From contig NZ_CP047355.1 in assembly GCF_030408815.1 (NCBI RefSeq), positions 1,426,001-1,490,000 of the forward strand: DNA of 64,000 nucleotides, in the 5' to 3' direction. Of the stretch, positions 54,349 to 63,237 are shown piece after piece. Both the position numbers and the translations under genes were made by a program. The notes under the pieces are model-generated. The model saw nothing but the letters and a program-made list of their open reading frames with translations. It was not told where the DNA came from and searched no databases. This stretch comes from Corynebacterium freiburgense. GTDB lineage: Bacteria; Actinomycetota; Actinomycetes; Mycobacteriales; Mycobacteriaceae. Positions within the stretch are counted from its first letter, which is position 1. Each line of letters begins with the position of its first letter.

Positions 54349-55446
54349 ATGGCACACCCATTCCGCGAAAAAGCTTACGAAGCTGCCCTTAAAGGCATGT
54401 TTATGCTGCGCCCCGAACGCATTCACCACCTTATGACCGACGGTCTCGGAGTCCTACAATTTGCCTGGCCAACACATCGCGCACTTAATAAACTCCTCCC
54501 CGTCCACGACCCAATACTTTCCCAAACTGTCTTTGGCGTCACCTTCCCTCGCCCACTCGGACTCGCAGCAGGATTCGATAAAAACGCAACCGCACCCGAT
54601 GTATGGACCCCCATCGGATTCGGATACGCCGAACTCGGCACCGTTACCGCTTCCCCCCAACCTGGAAACCCAACTCCTCGACTTTTCCGGCTCCCAAAAG
54701 ACAAAGCCATCCTGAATCGAATGGGCTTTAATAACGAAGGCGCCGCTGAAGTGGCAGAAAACCTCCGAAGGCGTCGAACCGACGACATTATTGGCATTAA
54801 TATTGGCAAAACTAAAGTTGTGCCTGCTGATCGAGCCGTAGACGATTACCGACGCTCGGCACGATTCCTTGGCAATCTTGCAGACTACCTCGTAGTCAAC
54901 GTGTCCTCCCCCAATACGCCGGGACTTCGAGACCTCCAAGCAGTAGAATCACTCCGCCCAATACTTACCGCCGTACAAGAAACCACTACCGTTCCTGTAC
55001 TCGTAAAAATCGCCCCAGATCTCAGCGACGAAGACGTAGACGCAGTAGCCGATTTAGCCTTAGAACTTGGGCTCGCCGGAATCGTAGCAACCAATACCAC
55101 AATTTCACGCGAAAACCTCGCTACTGATCCCGCCGAAGTCACAGCCATGGGAGACGGCGGAATCTCCGGCCCACCGGTAGCCGAACGAAGCCTCCAAATA
55201 CTCAAACGACTCCATGACCGTGTAGGCAATAAACTCGTGCTTATCAGTGTTGGCGGAATTACCACCCCACAGCAAGCATGGGAACGAATCGCGCACGGCG
55301 CAACACTTCTCCAAGGCTATACCGGACTCATCTACGGAGGACCCGACTGGATTCGCGATATCCACCTTGGCATTGCCGACCAACTACGCGCCCACGGATT
55401 CACCAATATTTCCCAAGCGATTGGTTGTGGGCTTCCCTGGAAATAA
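54349..55446 (+). CDS. pyrD: dihydroorotate dehydrogenase (quinone)
   Basis: A 365-residue class 2 enzyme, membrane-associated, oxidising dihydroorotate with quinone. Seen: [38 protein letters not shown], catalytic Ser in [15 protein letters not shown], and C-terminal [17 protein letters not shown]. The N-terminal amphipathic extension is typical for class 2. AGGAAC precedes the ATG. Confidence 0.95.
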   Translation: MAHPFREKAYEAALKGMFMLRPERIHHLMTDGLGVLQFAWPTHRALNKLLPVHDPILSQTVFGVTFPRPLGLAAGFDKNATAPDVWTPIGFGYAELGTVTASPQPGNPTPRLFRLPKDKAILNRMGFNNEGAAEVAENLRRRRTDDIIGINIGKTKVVPADRAVDDYRRSARFLGNLADYLVVNVSSPNTPGLRDLQAVESLRPILTAVQETTTVPVLVKIAPDLSDEDVDAVADLALELGLAGIVATNTTISRENLATDPAEVTAMGDGGISGPPVAERSLQILKRLHDRVGNKLVLISVGGITTPQQAWERIAHGATLLQGYTGLIYGGPDWIRDIHLGIADQLRAHGFTNISQAIGCGLPWK

Positions 55447-55993
55447 CGAAATTACACAACGTTTCCCTTGATGATGGAACAAGCTTTGAGCTAAAATGCG
55501 GCAATCGCAGGAACGGCCTGCGAAAGTCTCAAACAGGCTTATACAGGCAGATTTATGTTGTGGACTCCTGGTTTGGGGGTGTGGGCTGGGGAAATGTTGT
55601 GGTGGGTTGTGGGTGATGTGAAATCTGCCTGATTTTCGGCGTTAGCAGGCTGCTTTTCCTGAGTTTTTGGGGTGGGGCGGCTGGTTTCCCGAGCCTTCGG
55701 GCCGCTTTCCGGGGTGTTTGATAGACGCACCCTATCAAACTAGTGATGTTTTCATCCCCACTGTCGCAGATTCCATAAAATCGCCTGAAAAAATGGAATC
55801 TGTGACAACACGCCCAACCAGACCCCCAGGAAGGACCAACCAACGCCCGAAAAGACCACCCAGCCCCAACCAAATCCCAGCCCAACAGACTCTTCAGTCA
55901 CACGGCCCCACTGTCCGGCGCTTGTAGGCATCACCGATAGTTGTGTACTAAGTCTCCAACGCCCCCATTACTTCAAAACTTTTGTTGAAAGGG
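55447..55993. other. 547-bp non-coding region with several strong inverted repeats
   Basis: No convincing gene is seen: the open frames here are proline- or serine-rich composition artefacts. Three inverted repeats stand out: CAGGCAGATTT (55544-55554) / AAATCTGCCTG (55621-55631); GTTTGATAG (55716-55724) / CTATCAAAC (55732-55740) with a 7-nt loop; and a 15-bp repeat with one mismatch, TGTCGCAGATTCCAT (55762-55776) / ATGGAATCTGTGACA (55793-55807). Base composition shifts sharply between a G-rich half (55560-55720) and a C/A-rich half (55800-55930). One hairpin may terminate pyrD; the rest is unexplained. Confidence 0.6.
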
Positions 55994-56362
55994 TTACCGT
56001 ATAGCGGCTTGGCGGATTACAACGGAGCATCCGAGCGCGAGCAGTCCATAGGCCGGTAGCCACCATTGGTCCATAACGGTGAGCACGGGGTTTGGTACGA
56101 GCCTTCCACCTACTACGAGGAGTAGCGCAATAACCAGGGCTACTACTTGGCCGATGCCGCGTTTATTAGCTACACCTGCGGTGGCGAATCCCCCTACAAG
56201 GGCTGCTGCTGCGAGAATCATAAGGAAGCGTGGGGTGAGTTGGAATGGGACCATCCACCCGGTTGTGGCTACTTCGACGAAAGTGAAAATGAGTAGGACA
56301 ATGCCTAGTGCGGCGAAGGCTCCACCGATGCGAATGGTGGATGGAACATGATTCTCGCTCAT
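55994..56362 (-). CDS. small membrane protein of unknown function
   Basis: A 122-residue protein with four predicted membrane spans (IGGAFAALGIVLLIFTFVEV; FLMILAAAALVGGFATAGV; VVALVIALLLVVGG; WLPAYGLLALGCSVVI). No family is recognised. It is 12 bp after the PEBP gene, so probably the last gene of the ABC transporter operon. Confidence 0.75.
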   Translation of the reverse strand: MSENHVPSTIRIGGAFAALGIVLLIFTFVEVATTGWMVPFQLTPRFLMILAAAALVGGFATAGVANKRGIGQVVALVIALLLVVGGRLVPNPVLTVMDQWWLPAYGLLALGCSVVIRQAAIR

Positions 56363-56374
56363 AAATGAGGGAGT

Positions 56375-56890
56375 TTACTTATTCTCGTGCCAACCCCAAA
56401 CAATAGCTCTGCCTAAGGAGTGGAAGAACAGGTTGAATCCCAGCACAGTGGGGGTAGCTTCGGGGTCGATGTCGAGTTTTTCGACATCGACTGCGTGTAC
56501 GGCAAATAGATAGCGATGTGGCGCGTGTCCTGCCGGAGGATTCGGGCCGTAGAAGCCGCGAATGCCGGAATCACCCTTGAGTGTGATCACTCCATCAATG
56601 CCTAGGTCTTCGAGGGTGCCTGCGCCCCTCGGGATTTCGCTGATGTTTGCGGGAATATTAAAGGCTGCCCAATGCCAGAAGCCAGATGCTGTAGGCGCAT
56701 CGGGATCAAAGCATGTAATGGCAATGGACTTCGTACCTTCTGGTGCGGTCCAGCTTAGATGAGGGGAAATGTCACCCTTAGGAAGTTCGTCTCCATCTGT
56801 GATGTCGTCAGAGTGGATTGGAAACGTTGGCTTTGGCATTGCTTCGTACGGGTCGGGCCCTGGGAATCGTGGATCGATATAAGTGCTCAT
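56375..56890 (-). CDS. YbhB/YbcL-family (PEBP) protein
   Basis: A 171-residue phosphatidylethanolamine-binding-like protein. Seen: the anion site PHLSWTAPEGTKSIAITCFD, HWAAFNIPANISEIP, and GFYGPNPPAGHAPHRYLF. No signal peptide. Its mycobacterial counterpart lies near pyrD too. ATG overlaps the stop of the ABC gene (ATGA). Biochemical role is unknown. Confidence 0.88.
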   Translation of the reverse strand: MSTYIDPRFPGPDPYEAMPKPTFPIHSDDITDGDELPKGDISPHLSWTAPEGTKSIAITCFDPDAPTASGFWHWAAFNIPANISEIPRGAGTLEDLGIDGVITLKGDSGIRGFYGPNPPAGHAPHRYLFAVHAVDVEKLDIDPEATPTVLGFNLFFHSLGRAIVWGWHENK

Positions 56891-58647
56891 GATTCCTTTT
56901 GTACCGGATTATTCCAACGTTCGAAGAGATCCGCGTATTTTCCGCCCAAAGCGACTAGCTCATCGTGGGTTCCGTCCTCGATAATACGGCCGTCTTCCAT
57001 AAGTAAAATTCGGTCGGCAAGCATTGCTTGATCGAGCCGATGCGCAACCACTAGTGACGTGCGTCCTTTGGCAACTTTAGTAGCAGCCTGTTCGAGTACT
57101 CGTGCACTTTCGGATCCTGCTTCGCTTGTCGCTTCATCCAAGATCAGTACTGGTGGATCTCTGAGAATCATACGGGCAAGTGAAATTTGTTGCTGCACTT
57201 CAGGTGCCAGATCTTCTGCGCCAGCACCAATGCGGGTATCAAGACCTTCCGGGAACCAACGTTCGAATGTAGCCCCGTGGAGCCCGACAGCTTCCAGGGC
57301 GTCGAGAAGCACTTCATCTGCTACAGGTGATGCCATCCGCAGGTCATCTCGCAGTGTTCCCGAAAATATGTGCACTTGCTGATCTACTAGAGATACCTGG
57401 CGCGCAGTCCACGTGTCAGGCACTGCACGCGTATCGACGCCCCCAATGCGCACCGCACCAGCATTCGGTTCCTGTAATCCTGCAATTAAGGCCGCAAGGG
57501 TTGATTTGCCAGCGCCTGAAGCACCAACCAAAGCTGTAATTGAACCTGCATTCAATGTCAGTGTCAGGTTGCTTAAAATCGGTGAACCACCCGGATATGC
57601 ATAGGACAATGAATCTATTTCCACGTCCGGTGGCGTGATACAATCCTCCGGTTCTTCAGGTTGTTCACCTGGATACAAACTCGCTAAGGATACTGCACGG
57701 CCTAAACACGTGATTGCGTATTGGATTTCGCCAGCAAAAAACATCACATTAAACACATGTATTTCCATGCGGCTTACCAATACGACTGCCGCACTAGCCT
57801 CACCAACAGAAATATATCCATGAAACGACATCCACACTGAAAGCGCCAAACAACAGATTGTTAATGCACCATAGGCAAAATTTGCGTTTCCTAATAATCG
57901 TGTAAATAGGGGAATTCTATTGCCATATGCCTCGACCGCTCCCCAACTGGTCGCTTCCATTCGGTCGAGCGCCCAACGCTCAAGTTTTAATGCACGTATT
58001 GTCGGTAATCCGCGAATTGTATCGAGCAAAATATTGTTTCGTTTCGCTTCCTGCGACGATACAATATTCGAGGCTTCCGGCATATCAGCAGTAACTTGAC
58101 GCGTTACTGGATACATTAAAATAGCGATTAATACAAAGACAATAATATAGGACCAGTGGATAAGCCCTAAAGCCAAGACGGTAAAAGGAAACATAAGCAG
58201 CGTCAAAGTAAGACGCACACCAATTGCTTGGAATACTCGAACCGTCGTATCTATATCTTTTGTCAATCGCGTAATAATATTTCCGGTACCCAATTCCATA
58301 ATCTGTGGAACTGGCGCCCTTAATGATGCCGAAAGGCATGCACGCCGTAATTCAACGCTCATTATCCGAGCTTTTGACTGATACAAGTAGCCGGCAATAG
58401 ATCGACATGCAGTTTCGAGCAGCATTAATCCCGCAACCACAACCAGGTACGAAATGAATGTGGATGGTTGATCAACCACATCTACGCTGCGACCCAAAAT
58501 TGAGGAGGCACCCACCATAGACACGATTAGCACACCAAACACAACGGTGGTTGTGATAAGCCAGCGTGTATTGGGTCGGCTTGGTAGCTCAGCTAGAAAC
58601 CGAACTGAATCCCGAAATGACGCCGGAGCAAGCGAATCTACCTTCAT
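56887..58647 (-). CDS. ABC exporter half-transporter with degenerate signature motif
   Basis: A 586-residue type IV ABC exporter (six spans, then ATPase). The ATPase has Walker A GASGAGKS at 375-382, Q-loop LVDQQVHIFSG, Walker B VLILDEATS around 501-508 and switch His in VVAHRL (536). The signature LSGGQ is replaced by LAPEVQQQ at about 480-487, and the D-loop is SEAGSES. It is translationally coupled (ATGA) to the next half-transporter, whose signature is intact but whose Walker A is missing, so the two must work as a heterodimer with one active ATP site. Substrate unknown. Confidence 0.9.
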   Translation of the reverse strand: MKVDSLAPASFRDSVRFLAELPSRPNTRWLITTTVVFGVLIVSMVGASSILGRSVDVVDQPSTFISYLVVVAGLMLLETACRSIAGYLYQSKARIMSVELRRACLSASLRAPVPQIMELGTGNIITRLTKDIDTTVRVFQAIGVRLTLTLLMFPFTVLALGLIHWSYIIVFVLIAILMYPVTRQVTADMPEASNIVSSQEAKRNNILLDTIRGLPTIRALKLERWALDRMEATSWGAVEAYGNRIPLFTRLLGNANFAYGALTICCLALSVWMSFHGYISVGEASAAVVLVSRMEIHVFNVMFFAGEIQYAITCLGRAVSLASLYPGEQPEEPEDCITPPDVEIDSLSYAYPGGSPILSNLTLTLNAGSITALVGASGAGKSTLAALIAGLQEPNAGAVRIGGVDTRAVPDTWTARQVSLVDQQVHIFSGTLRDDLRMASPVADEVLLDALEAVGLHGATFERWFPEGLDTRIGAGAEDLAPEVQQQISLARMILRDPPVLILDEATSEAGSESARVLEQAATKVAKGRTSLVVAHRLDQAMLADRILLMEDGRIIEDGTHDELVALGGKYADLFERWNNPVQKES

Positions 58648-60176
58648 AGCAAATCCCCATCATCTAATACGCGGTCCGCAACTGCTTGCCAAGCCCGTGA
58701 ATTTGTAATCACCACCGTGCGGCGGTCTTTACGTAATTTTGAAACATTTATTGCAACTTTCTGCAGTGTTACCGCGTCCAGTCCGGTGGTTGGTTCGTCC
58801 AAAACCAGAATTGCCGGATCCTTTGCCAGTACGCGAGCCAATGCAACCCGTTGCCGTTGGCCCCCAGAAAGATTTAGGCCAGCCTCACCAATTGGTGCAT
58901 CAGGAAGCTCCCCATGTGGCCCATATCCACCGAGTCTGCGGATAATATCATCGCAATGTGCCGCTTCGAGTCCACTCGGGGAGCCAACATTATCCTCAAG
59001 CGTCCCCTCGAATACCGAGACGGAATGTGGAGGAAACAAAGCATTATGATGAAAAACCAGTGCGTTTGCTCTGGCATTTGCGGCCTCTCTACCTTCCGTA
59101 GTTTGCGGAGCCCAAACTTCTAGCCCAACCGATGGTTGTTCAATGTATGGGAATTCTTCCCGCTCATTATTTAAATCATCAATAAGCTTAAGTACCCGCT
59201 CTGAAGCGGCAGATCCGCGCGCCCAGTACTCTGTGGTAAAGCCCAATGCGAAGCCTAGAACCTGCAATGATGGTGGCACGAGGAGCGTAATAGTAATCAA
59301 GTCGCCACGGCTGATATCACCTTGCAGCAATAGCCACCCTGCATATCCAAGAATGCCAAAGATAAACAAAACGGGAACAAGCTGGCGCAGAAACGACGTA
59401 TAGGCGACCGTACGTGCGTCTGTCAGCATAATGCTTAAAGAATGTTCGACAGCGGCATCGAAGCGAGCTTCGCTGGCTTCAATAGCACCCATACCTTTGA
59501 GCACCCGACTACCTTGCGCAAAATCTGTAGCCAAAGAAACTGCTTCCGATTCCGCCGCCCTTCGTTGCCCAGACACTTTTGAGATTGGCTTTGCTGTTAA
59601 TGACGACCCCCACGCCGTCACTAAGCCACCGAGTGGCAGCAGCACCGCAATCTGCCATGAAATCGGCACAATTACCAATGCTGAGCCAATTAGAAAGCCC
59701 ACCATAAACATCGGGAAGCTCAATAACTCTTTTAAGTCACCAAGTTGTGTTGAATCTTCATCTACCGTATTGAGTACTTCACCAGGTGTGAGGGTTTTTG
59801 GCGACGATTGTGTAAGCAAGCGCGTTAATTCCAGCCGTAATGAATGCACGCTACGCACTTGGGCAATTTCCATAAAAGCATCCGAATTGGCCTCAACCAA
59901 CCAGATAAGGACTAGAATTCCTGCGATAGTCAGTGCGGGCCACATAATGGCATCCAGCGATGCCTGACCAAACACCGTATCGGTAACAGAGCCAAGCACC
60001 TTAGAAACTAATGCACCGAGCGCCGAATGCAAGATCCCCAATACGGCAGCCAGCACCGAAAGTGTTGGCTGAGTCCACAGCATCTTCCACGTTAATGCTG
60101 AAGGCTTTGATGCTTTGCCCAGCACCGTCTCTCTAGGCGGTGGTTCTTTCGGTACCGCCCAGGACCAAGTGGGCAT
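58644..60176 (-). CDS. ABC exporter half-transporter lacking Walker A
   Basis: A 510-residue partner of the preceding half-transporter, with six membrane spans and a shortened ATPase domain. The region that should hold Walker A is absent: after the linker (SVGLEVWAPQTTEGREAANA) it goes straight to the Q-loop-like NALVFHHNALFPPHSVSVFE. The signature LSGGQRQR (436-443) and Walker B ILVLDEPTTGLD are perfect, while the switch His is Asn (VVITNSRAW) and the tail after it is short. ATG at 60176 is the most likely start; a GTG at 60188 and the AAGGAG further upstream leave this open. Confidence 0.85.
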   Translation of the reverse strand: MPTWSWAVPKEPPPRETVLGKASKPSALTWKMLWTQPTLSVLAAVLGILHSALGALVSKVLGSVTDTVFGQASLDAIMWPALTIAGILVLIWLVEANSDAFMEIAQVRSVHSLRLELTRLLTQSSPKTLTPGEVLNTVDEDSTQLGDLKELLSFPMFMVGFLIGSALVIVPISWQIAVLLPLGGLVTAWGSSLTAKPISKVSGQRRAAESEAVSLATDFAQGSRVLKGMGAIEASEARFDAAVEHSLSIMLTDARTVAYTSFLRQLVPVLFIFGILGYAGWLLLQGDISRGDLITITLLVPPSLQVLGFALGFTTEYWARGSAASERVLKLIDDLNNEREEFPYIEQPSVGLEVWAPQTTEGREAANARANALVFHHNALFPPHSVSVFEGTLEDNVGSPSGLEAAHCDDIIRRLGGYGPHGELPDAPIGEAGLNLSGGQRQRVALARVLAKDPAILVLDEPTTGLDAVTLQKVAINVSKLRKDRRTVVITNSRAWQAVADRVLDDGDLL

Positions 60177-60240
60177 CCGTCTATACTTCACCTGCAAAAC
60201 CCTAGCATATCTCCTTAAAAATACCGTTTTACGTGCAGAT

Positions 60241-60270
60241 TTGTAACACAAGCACATTTCGGTCTACAGT
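60241..60270 (+). promoter_or_regulatory. promoter of tRNA-Leu
   Basis: TTGTAA (60241-60246) and TACAGT (60265-60270) with an 18-bp spacer, 38 bp before the mature tRNA. Confidence 0.55.
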
Positions 60271-60308
60271 ATGTGAGTGCCCAGCCGAAAGGCTGAAACA
60301 AAAACCCA

Positions 60309-60394
60309 GTCCGGGTGGCGGAATGGCAGACGCGCTAGCTTGAGGTGCTAGTGTCCTATTAACGGACGTGGGGGTTCAAGTCCCCCTCCGGACA
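60309..60394 (+). tRNA. tRNA-Leu(GAG)
   Basis: An 86-nt type II tRNA. Acceptor stem GTCCGGG / TCCGGAC, anticodon stem CTAGC / GCTAG with loop TTGAGGT giving anticodon GAG (60342-60344), a long variable arm (TGTCC...GGACG) as in leucine tRNAs, and the T-arm GGGGG-TTCAAGT-CCCCC. The discriminator base is A and CCA is not encoded. Confidence 0.97.
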
Positions 60395-60417
60395 CACTGT
60401 GTTGAGACAGTAGAATA

Positions 60418-60447
60418 GCCTTAACTCTTCGGAGTTAAGGCTTTTTT
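60418..60447 (+). terminator. intrinsic terminator of tRNA-Leu
   Basis: GCCTTAACTC / GAGTTAAGGC with the stable tetraloop TTCG, followed by six T. Confidence 0.92.
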
Positions 60448-60568
60448 AATTTTCACCTTATGCGCCAAGATCGAAGGTCATCGGGGTAAATAGCATTTTG
60501 TAGTTCACGTTTTCGCTATACGCGAAATTGCTGGCCAAAAACTTGTGCCACACATCATTATGAATGCT

Positions 60569-61309
60569 ATGACAGAACATTCTTTACCAAAAGCGCTTGT
60601 TACAGGTGGTTCAAGCGGCATCGGTCGGGCAATTGTGGAACGCCTAGCTACTATGGGTTTTTCCGTGGTGTTTACGTGGCATACTCGGCAAGACAAAGCG
60701 GACGAGCTTATTGCCAAACTAGAAAGGCAAGGCCATTCAGCTTCCGCCATACAAGCAGATATTCGGACACCTGAATTGGTTCAAGATGCTATTAGCAGGC
60801 TTGCTCACCTTGGCCCATTCCAGGTGATTGTAAATAATGCAGCTGCTACATCAAAGTACGGTCCAATCACAGAGACATCACTGGATTCGTGGATGGAAAC
60901 AATAACGTCATGTGCTACTGCCCCATTTTTGATTATTCAGGCGTTCGGACCACACATGCCAAACGGTGGTTCGATTATTAATATTTCAACAATGAATACA
61001 GTGTTACCTATGCCAGGACTTGCGGCCTATTGTGCCGGCAAGTCCGCATTGGAGGCATTAACCGAAGTGGCAGCGAAAGAATTGGCACCGCGTGGGATTA
61101 CGGTCAATGCGATTCGCCCAGGAGCTACCGATACTGAGGGGCAGCGCGCCGCAAATACAGACCCAGCAATGCGGGAACAGATTATTGCAATGACACCAAT
61201 GGGTCGCTTTGGGAACCCGTCCGATATTGCTAATGTGGTGGCGTTTTTCGCCGGACCAGATTCCCGTTGGGTAACCGGCCAATGTCTTAGCGTCTCCGGC
61301 GGCATGTAA
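60569..61309 (+). CDS. short-chain dehydrogenase/reductase (FabG-like)
   Basis: A 246-residue classical SDR. TGGSSGIG at 12-19 binds NAD(P), NNAAATSKYG follows, and Y-x3-K is YCAGK. The usual catalytic Ser 13 residues before the Tyr is a Thr here (IINISTMNTVLP). VTGQCLSVSGGM is the usual C-terminus. Substrate unknown. ATG at 60569 follows CATTAT (60555-60560) closely and has no ribosome-binding site, so it may be leaderless; GTG 60545 and ATG 60560 are alternatives. Confidence 0.85.
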   Translation: MTEHSLPKALVTGGSSGIGRAIVERLATMGFSVVFTWHTRQDKADELIAKLERQGHSASAIQADIRTPELVQDAISRLAHLGPFQVIVNNAAATSKYGPITETSLDSWMETITSCATAPFLIIQAFGPHMPNGGSIINISTMNTVLPMPGLAAYCAGKSALEALTEVAAKELAPRGITVNAIRPGATDTEGQRAANTDPAMREQIIAMTPMGRFGNPSDIANVVAFFAGPDSRWVTGQCLSVSGGM

Positions 61310-61333
61310 AAGTCAGGTTTCAAGTGCACGCCG

Positions 61334-61624
61334 CTACGCGGCAACTGCGAATACTTGTGTGTCTGGCCGCTGAATTGTTCGCTGAAGTAAGTCATCAAGT
61401 TCCATCCCCAGTGACCGGTGAATACTTTGAATAATCTCCGATGAGGCTTCTTTTATCCCGCGTTCGATTTCAGAAAGATGGGATGGCGATACGTTGGCTC
61501 GCTTTGCGAGTTCCTCTAGTGTTTTTCCACGTGCTTTTCGCTCCTGGCGAAGAACATCACCGATACGGCTTCGCAGCAAGTCGGGCTTTTGAAACGGGGT
61601 ATCGGCGACAAGAAACATATGCAT
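61334..61624 (-). CDS. XRE-family regulator, ClgR/PopR-like
   Basis: A 96-residue DNA-binding protein. A helix-turn-helix at about 20-75 reads IGDVLRQERKARGKTLEELA, KRANVSPSHLSEIERGIKE, SSEIIQSIHRSLGM, very like ClgR, the activator of clp protease genes in corynebacteria. Whether it is ClgR itself cannot be decided because the usual neighbours are absent. The ATG at 61624 lies 7 nt after TACACT (minus, 61637-61632), indicating a leaderless transcript. It diverges from the zinc-ribbon/SDR gene. Confidence 0.82.
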   Translation of the reverse strand: MHMFLVADTPFQKPDLLRSRIGDVLRQERKARGKTLEELAKRANVSPSHLSEIERGIKEASSEIIQSIHRSLGMELDDLLQRTIQRPDTQVFAVAA

Positions 61625-61762
61625 AGTGTGTAGTGTAGCCAGATTGCACTATGTACGAGCACCCCCACACTTTGTTCGTTTTCCTAGGTGCGCTGTTCAA
61701 CCCGTACAGTACGTTTTTGTCTGTATCTGATTTGTTGTCTCTTGTGTGCTGAGGTAGGAATC

Positions 61763-63217
61763 ATGCCAATCCGTCCTGATGAGTTGAACATCTGTCTGAA
61801 AGTTTTGGAGCAAGCCAGGCTTTTAGACGATCAAGATCCCCAATCAATTCAACTCCAACAGGCGGTTAGCGGCCTATTTAAAGCAGTGAAAAAATCGCGC
61901 CGGGCGAAAGCGAGAGCGCAGCGAAAAGCTGCGGATACAGCGGTGCTTCAGTCCACTGCTACGGCCAACCCAAAGCGAATCGACGATGAAACTGCTGGAC
62001 TTCCAATTACACCAGCCAAAATCGCCCTAGCCCCAGGGGAAGTTGCTACACCTCATGGTTTTGCTGGCAAACTTCACCGGCCCCAAAATTGTTATGTATG
62101 TAAGCAGCCATATACACTAGTCGATTCATTTCACCACCAACTGTGCCCAGAATGCGCGTTGGAGAATCGGCGGCGTCGAGAAGCACGAGTTGACCTCCGT
62201 GGGCGGCGTGCTTTGCTAACGGGTGGCCGCGCAAAAATTGGTATGTATATTGCGCTCAAATTGCTTCGCGACGGCGCCGACCTCACCGTTACCACGCGGT
62301 TTCCTAAAGATGCGATCCGGCGATTTAGTGTTATAGATGATTCGAGTGAGTGGTTGGATCGACTCCATGTCATTGGAATTGATTTGCGAGACCCTGTGCA
62401 GGTTGTTTCATTGGCGGATCGGCTTGCCGAAAAACCATTAGACATCCTTATAAATAACGCCGCCCAAACCGTACGACGCTCCCCTAGCGCTTACTCAGGC
62501 CTTATTGATGCGGAAGCAGCGCCGCTCGACGGAATAGAAAATGAAGTCGACTATCTAGCAATCGGAAGCGCGTTTGAACCACGGGCAATTGAGGCAAACA
62601 ACACCGATCGAGCACTCGCTCAAGTTCACGCAGCTCGACTTACCGCCCTTGCTATGACCGGAGGCTCCGCATCAATAGAACGAATAGATGATGGGACCGC
62701 AATCGATGCCGGGGGCCTTATCCCCGATCTGGTGAGCCATAACTCTTGGACCGCAAAAGTAGGCGAAATCGACCCCGCCGAACTACTGGAAGTACAACTA
62801 TGCAACTCCGTAGCGCCGTTTATACTGATCAACAGGCTGCGGCCCGCACTCGAAGCTTCCTCCGCAAACCGAAAATACATTGTGAATGTATCCGCAATGG
62901 AAGGCGTATTCCACCGAGGCTATAAAGGGCCCGGGCACCCACACACCAATATGGCAAAAGCAGCTCTTAATATGCTGACCAGAACATCCGCCAATGAACT
63001 TTATAGCCGTGGAATCCTTATGACAGCTGTAGACACTGGTTGGATAACCGATGAACGCCCCCATACCGCCAAAGAACGCCTAGCCGAGGCGGGATTCCAC
63101 GCCCCACTCGATCTCGCCGACGGAGCCGCACGGGTCTACGACCCTATTGTTCAAGGTGAACACGGTGTAGACCTATATGGCTGCTTCCTAAAAGACTACA
63201 AACCAAGTCCGTGGTAA
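61763..63217 (+). CDS. zinc-ribbon and SDR-like fusion protein
   Basis: A 484-residue protein. The first 75 residues are helical and basic (FKAVKKSRRAKARAQRKAAD). Residues 110-131 form a probable zinc ribbon, C110-x2-C113 and C128-x2-C131. A Rossmann/SDR domain follows from about 147, but its key motifs are altered: TGGRAKIG (153-160) instead of TGxxxGxG, and TNMAK in place of Y-x3-K. The long insert before the active site (VDYLAIGSAFEP onward) is unusual. I know similar proteins exist in other actinobacteria, with no assigned function. ATG at 61763 has AGGTAGGAA upstream; the frame is open further up to 61688. Confidence 0.75.
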   Translation: MPIRPDELNICLKVLEQARLLDDQDPQSIQLQQAVSGLFKAVKKSRRAKARAQRKAADTAVLQSTATANPKRIDDETAGLPITPAKIALAPGEVATPHGFAGKLHRPQNCYVCKQPYTLVDSFHHQLCPECALENRRRREARVDLRGRRALLTGGRAKIGMYIALKLLRDGADLTVTTRFPKDAIRRFSVIDDSSEWLDRLHVIGIDLRDPVQVVSLADRLAEKPLDILINNAAQTVRRSPSAYSGLIDAEAAPLDGIENEVDYLAIGSAFEPRAIEANNTDRALAQVHAARLTALAMTGGSASIERIDDGTAIDAGGLIPDLVSHNSWTAKVGEIDPAELLEVQLCNSVAPFILINRLRPALEASSANRKYIVNVSAMEGVFHRGYKGPGHPHTNMAKAALNMLTRTSANELYSRGILMTAVDTGWITDERPHTAKERLAEAGFHAPLDLADGAARVYDPIVQGEHGVDLYGCFLKDYKPSPW

Positions 63218-63237
63218 TAAATAACAAGGACAACGAG

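Noticed and set aside
55539-55934. proline- and threonine-rich or tryptophan/glycine-rich open frames in both directions
   Set aside because: Low-complexity composition caused by G-rich and C-rich stretches, no ribosome-binding sites, mutually overlapping.
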